The notes below the pieces were generated by a model. The model was not told the origin of the DNA, ran no database searches, and saw nothing but the letters and a program-made list of their open reading frames with translations. A stretch of 64,000 bases of DNA. It comes from Planctomycetota bacterium (GTDB lineage: Bacteria > Planctomycetota > B15-G4). Within the stretch, counting starts at the first letter, position 1. The number at the start of each line of letters is the position of its first letter. The stretch covers positions 1 through 64,000 of the forward strand of contig JAJDEP010000009.1 in the NCBI GenBank assembly GCA_029259715.1, given 5' to 3'. A program made the translations under genes and the position numbers. Below, piece after piece: positions 62,617 through 64,000 of this stretch.

Positions 62617-63216
62617 ATGACCCGCGCTGCGATGACCCTCACCGATGCCGTGGCGGCAGCGCTCAAGCAGTGCTGCGCCGAGCGTCCGCCCTTCGAGGAG
62701 ATGATCCAGCGCGGGCGCGACGCCATCATCCAGGCGGTGGACGAGGGCCTCGACCTCGACGCCATGTGGCTCGAGTCGGACGCGGACAAGCGGCTGCCCG
62801 GCAAGTACCGGCGGCATCAGGTGCACAACGACCCCGAGTGGGGCTTCACGGTGGTCGTGCTGTTGTGGGAGCCGGGCGCCACCACGCCCATCCACGACCA
62901 CGACACCTGGTGCGTGTTCGCGGCGCTGCGCGGCGAGATGGAGGTCACCAACTACGAGGTCATCGGCAACGACGAGGGCCAGCCCCTGCGCCTGCGCGAG
63001 TGCGGTCGCGAGCAGATCTCGGCCTTCGCCGTGGGCGACAACGCCGCGGCCGAGACGGAGGTCCACCGCGTGCGCAACATCGGCACCGAGCGGGCCATCT
63101 CGTTGCACGTCTACGGTGACGACCTGACCCAGCGCACCCTGTTCAACGGGCGCGGCATCCGCATCGAGGGCAAGACCGGCTGCATGGCCTTCCAGACCGG
63201 CGGCTCGGCCTACTGA
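62617..63216 (+). CDS. Cysteine dioxygenase-like cupin (thiol dioxygenase)
   Basis: Protein of 199 aa in the cysteine dioxygenase type I family, which oxidises a thiol such as cysteine or 3-mercaptopropionate to a sulfinate. Iron ligands His93 and His95 (IHDHDTWC) and His150 (VHRVRN) are present, as is the Ser-His-Tyr triad SLHVYG (Ser162, His164, Tyr166). Cys99 follows the HDH motif where most bacterial members have Gly. The ATG is seven bases after TAGACT (62604-62609), which overlaps the upstream stop. The start lies ten bases after the radical SAM stop, so the two could be co-transcribed or separately leaderless. Confidence 0.88.
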   Translation: MTRAAMTLTDAVAAALKQCCAERPPFEEMIQRGRDAIIQAVDEGLDLDAMWLESDADKRLPGKYRRHQVHNDPEWGFTVVVLLWEPGATTPIHDHDTWCVFAALRGEMEVTNYEVIGNDEGQPLRLRECGREQISAFAVGDNAAAETEVHRVRNIGTERAISLHVYGDDLTQRTLFNGRGIRIEGKTGCMAFQTGGSAY

Positions 63217-63264
63217 GGTCCGCGGGCCGGGCCTCGGCCTGTCGAGTCCCGCGGACGAACCTGC

Positions 63265-63642
63265 CTACGCGGGGATGGCCCCGAGATCGAAGGCGCCGTC
63301 ACCGCCGCGCTGCGCCGGGAGGCTCTCGGCGATGTCGGTCGCGGTGATGGTCCCGTAGATGTGCGGGAAGAGTTGTCCGCCCCGGGAGGCCTCGAGCACC
63401 AGCCGCGTGCCGAGGGCGTCGGGATCGAGGCGCAACAACACCACGCCGACGCAGTGGCCGTAGTGCAGCGCGAGGGTCTCGGCCAGCTGGCTGCGGAAGG
63501 AGGCGTGGACGAAGCCCTCCTCGCCGGGTTCGGCGGGCACGCCGTCGGGGGTCGCATGCCAGATGGCGCCCAACTCGGGGTGGTCGCCCTCGCAGGCGCC
63601 GTCGTTCGCGCCGGCGTCGGTCTCGTAGAGCCCGCCGCTCAC
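63265..63642 (-). CDS. DUF952 family protein
   Basis: Protein of 125 aa starting at GTG 63640-63642, which overlaps the upstream NUDIX stop (GTGA). EEGFVHASFRSQLAETLALHY, VVLLRLDPDALGTRLVLE and GQLFPHIYGTIT match the DUF952 pattern, in which the His residues of GF-x-H and FPHIYG are conserved. DUF952 proteins are small, soluble and of unknown activity, sometimes fused to or beside other enzymes. The N-terminal 20 residues are acidic and variable. Coupling to a NUDIX gene hints at nucleotide or ADP-ribose chemistry, but this is conjecture. Confidence 0.8.
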   Translation of the reverse strand: MSGGLYETDAGANDGACEGDHPELGAIWHATPDGVPAEPGEEGFVHASFRSQLAETLALHYGHCVGVVLLRLDPDALGTRLVLEASRGGQLFPHIYGTITATDIAESLPAQRGGDGAFDLGAIPA

Positions 63643-64000
63643 GCCAGGATCTGCCGCAGGTGCGGGATGATCAGGGCCGACCAGGTCTCGAAGCGGTCGG
63701 CCTCGAGGGCGGCCAGCTCCTCGAGCGCATCGATGGTGACGAAATGGCCCTCGAGCACGTCCGTCTCACGGATGGTGACCTCGGGCGTCTCGCAGCGGGC
63801 CTGGTGGACGATGCCGAAGTGAACCGACCCCACGTCGCCCGACTCGTCGTTGATGGCACCGACGGGCCGCAGGTTGTACGAGGTCTCGATGACGAGCTCC
63901 TCTTCGAGTTCGCGGCGACAGCCCGCGTCGAGGATGTCGAGCTCGGTGTCGGCGTCGCCCGCCTCGTCGTCGAGATCGATGGGATTGATGTGACCGCCGA
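63639..64000 (-). CDS. NUDIX hydrolase, C-terminal part (cut by the right edge)
   Basis: About 120 residues are visible, open to the window end; the N-terminus lies beyond it. GGHINPIDLDDEAG followed by CRRELEEELVIET forms a NUDIX box with an acidic insert between the Gly and the RELxEEL helix; this helix supplies the metal-binding glutamates. NLRPVGAINDESGDVGSVHFGIV is the following strand pair, seen in NUDIX proteins of the GGHINP type. The product likely hydrolyses a nucleoside diphosphate-linked compound. Its stop overlaps the DUF952 start, so the two genes are probably translated together. Confidence 0.8.
   Translation of the reverse strand, partial: GGHINPIDLDDEAGDADTELDILDAGCRRELEEELVIETSYNLRPVGAINDESGDVGSVHFGIVHQARCETPEVTIRETDVLEGHFVTIDALEELAALEADRFETWSALIIPHLRQILA

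Overview
The window is GC-rich (roughly 70% by eye), densely coding chromosomal DNA with about 50 genes. I saw no tRNA, rRNA, CRISPR array, insertion sequence or phage gene. The gene families fit a Planctomycetota-like Gram-negative bacterium: an ECF-type sigma factor beside a Ser/Thr kinase with WD40 repeats, inactive-looking FGE-fold lipoproteins, HEAT and FG-GAP proteins, carboxypeptidase-regulatory-like giants, a TMTC-like TPR membrane protein and kdsA. The phylum is an inference from gene content, not from a marker gene.

Layout. 1-2.6 kb: end of an unknown protein, a four-cluster ferredoxin, an IscU-like scaffold with a ligand missing, a thioredoxin-fold protein and an ECF sigma factor. 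2.9-6.2 kb: the kinase. 6.3-13.8 kb: envelope genes, comprising kdsA, an exported unknown, an MBOAT acyltransferase with two tandem AlgJ/AlgX-like partners, and an RmlD-like reductase. 13.8-17.8 kb: apgM-type phosphoglycerate mutase and valS. 17.8-21.4 kb: two paralogous FGE-fold surface proteins. 21.5-28.4 kb: an rluD-type gene heads a methylmalonyl/propionyl-CoA operon (mutase large subunit, epimerase, carboxylase beta, biotin carboxylase, biotin carrier). 28.4-39.3 kb: TMTC-like membrane protein with a CMD-family partner, an exported protein, a LipM-like octanoyltransferase, NfeD plus SPFH, a DoxX-like protein and a HEAT protein. 39.3-44.6 kb: the glycine cleavage operon gcvT-H-PA-PB and a small TPR protein. 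44.7-51.8 kb: two large divergent membrane-anchored proteins whose start codons overlap, and an FG-GAP lipoprotein. 51.9-64 kb: NnrE, EttA, an SGNH protein with a 43-aa DUF5989-like gene, a signal-less BtuF-like protein, a Rieske-TPP enzyme fusion, an acyl-CoA ligase, a B12-type radical SAM enzyme, a cysteine-dioxygenase-like cupin, a DUF952 protein and a NUDIX protein cut by the right edge.

How the genes connect. The 22.5-28.4 kb operon would interconvert propionyl-CoA and succinyl-CoA, but the cobalamin-binding half of the mutase is not here. The LipM-like enzyme would supply octanoyl groups for GcvH. The MBOAT and AlgJ-like genes probably acylate an exported polysaccharide.

Most unusual points: the single-polypeptide Rieske-TPP enzyme (57262-59223); the head-to-head genes sharing a palindromic start (48191-48200); the FGE-fold pair with both catalytic cysteines changed to serine and a 79-bp identical block; the tiny DUF5989-like gene; and a recurring TANNNT hexamer 5-10 bases before start codons that suggests leaderless translation.

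No gene-free stretch exceeds 300 bases. The longest are 7080-7344, 2635-2888 and 32198-32436.
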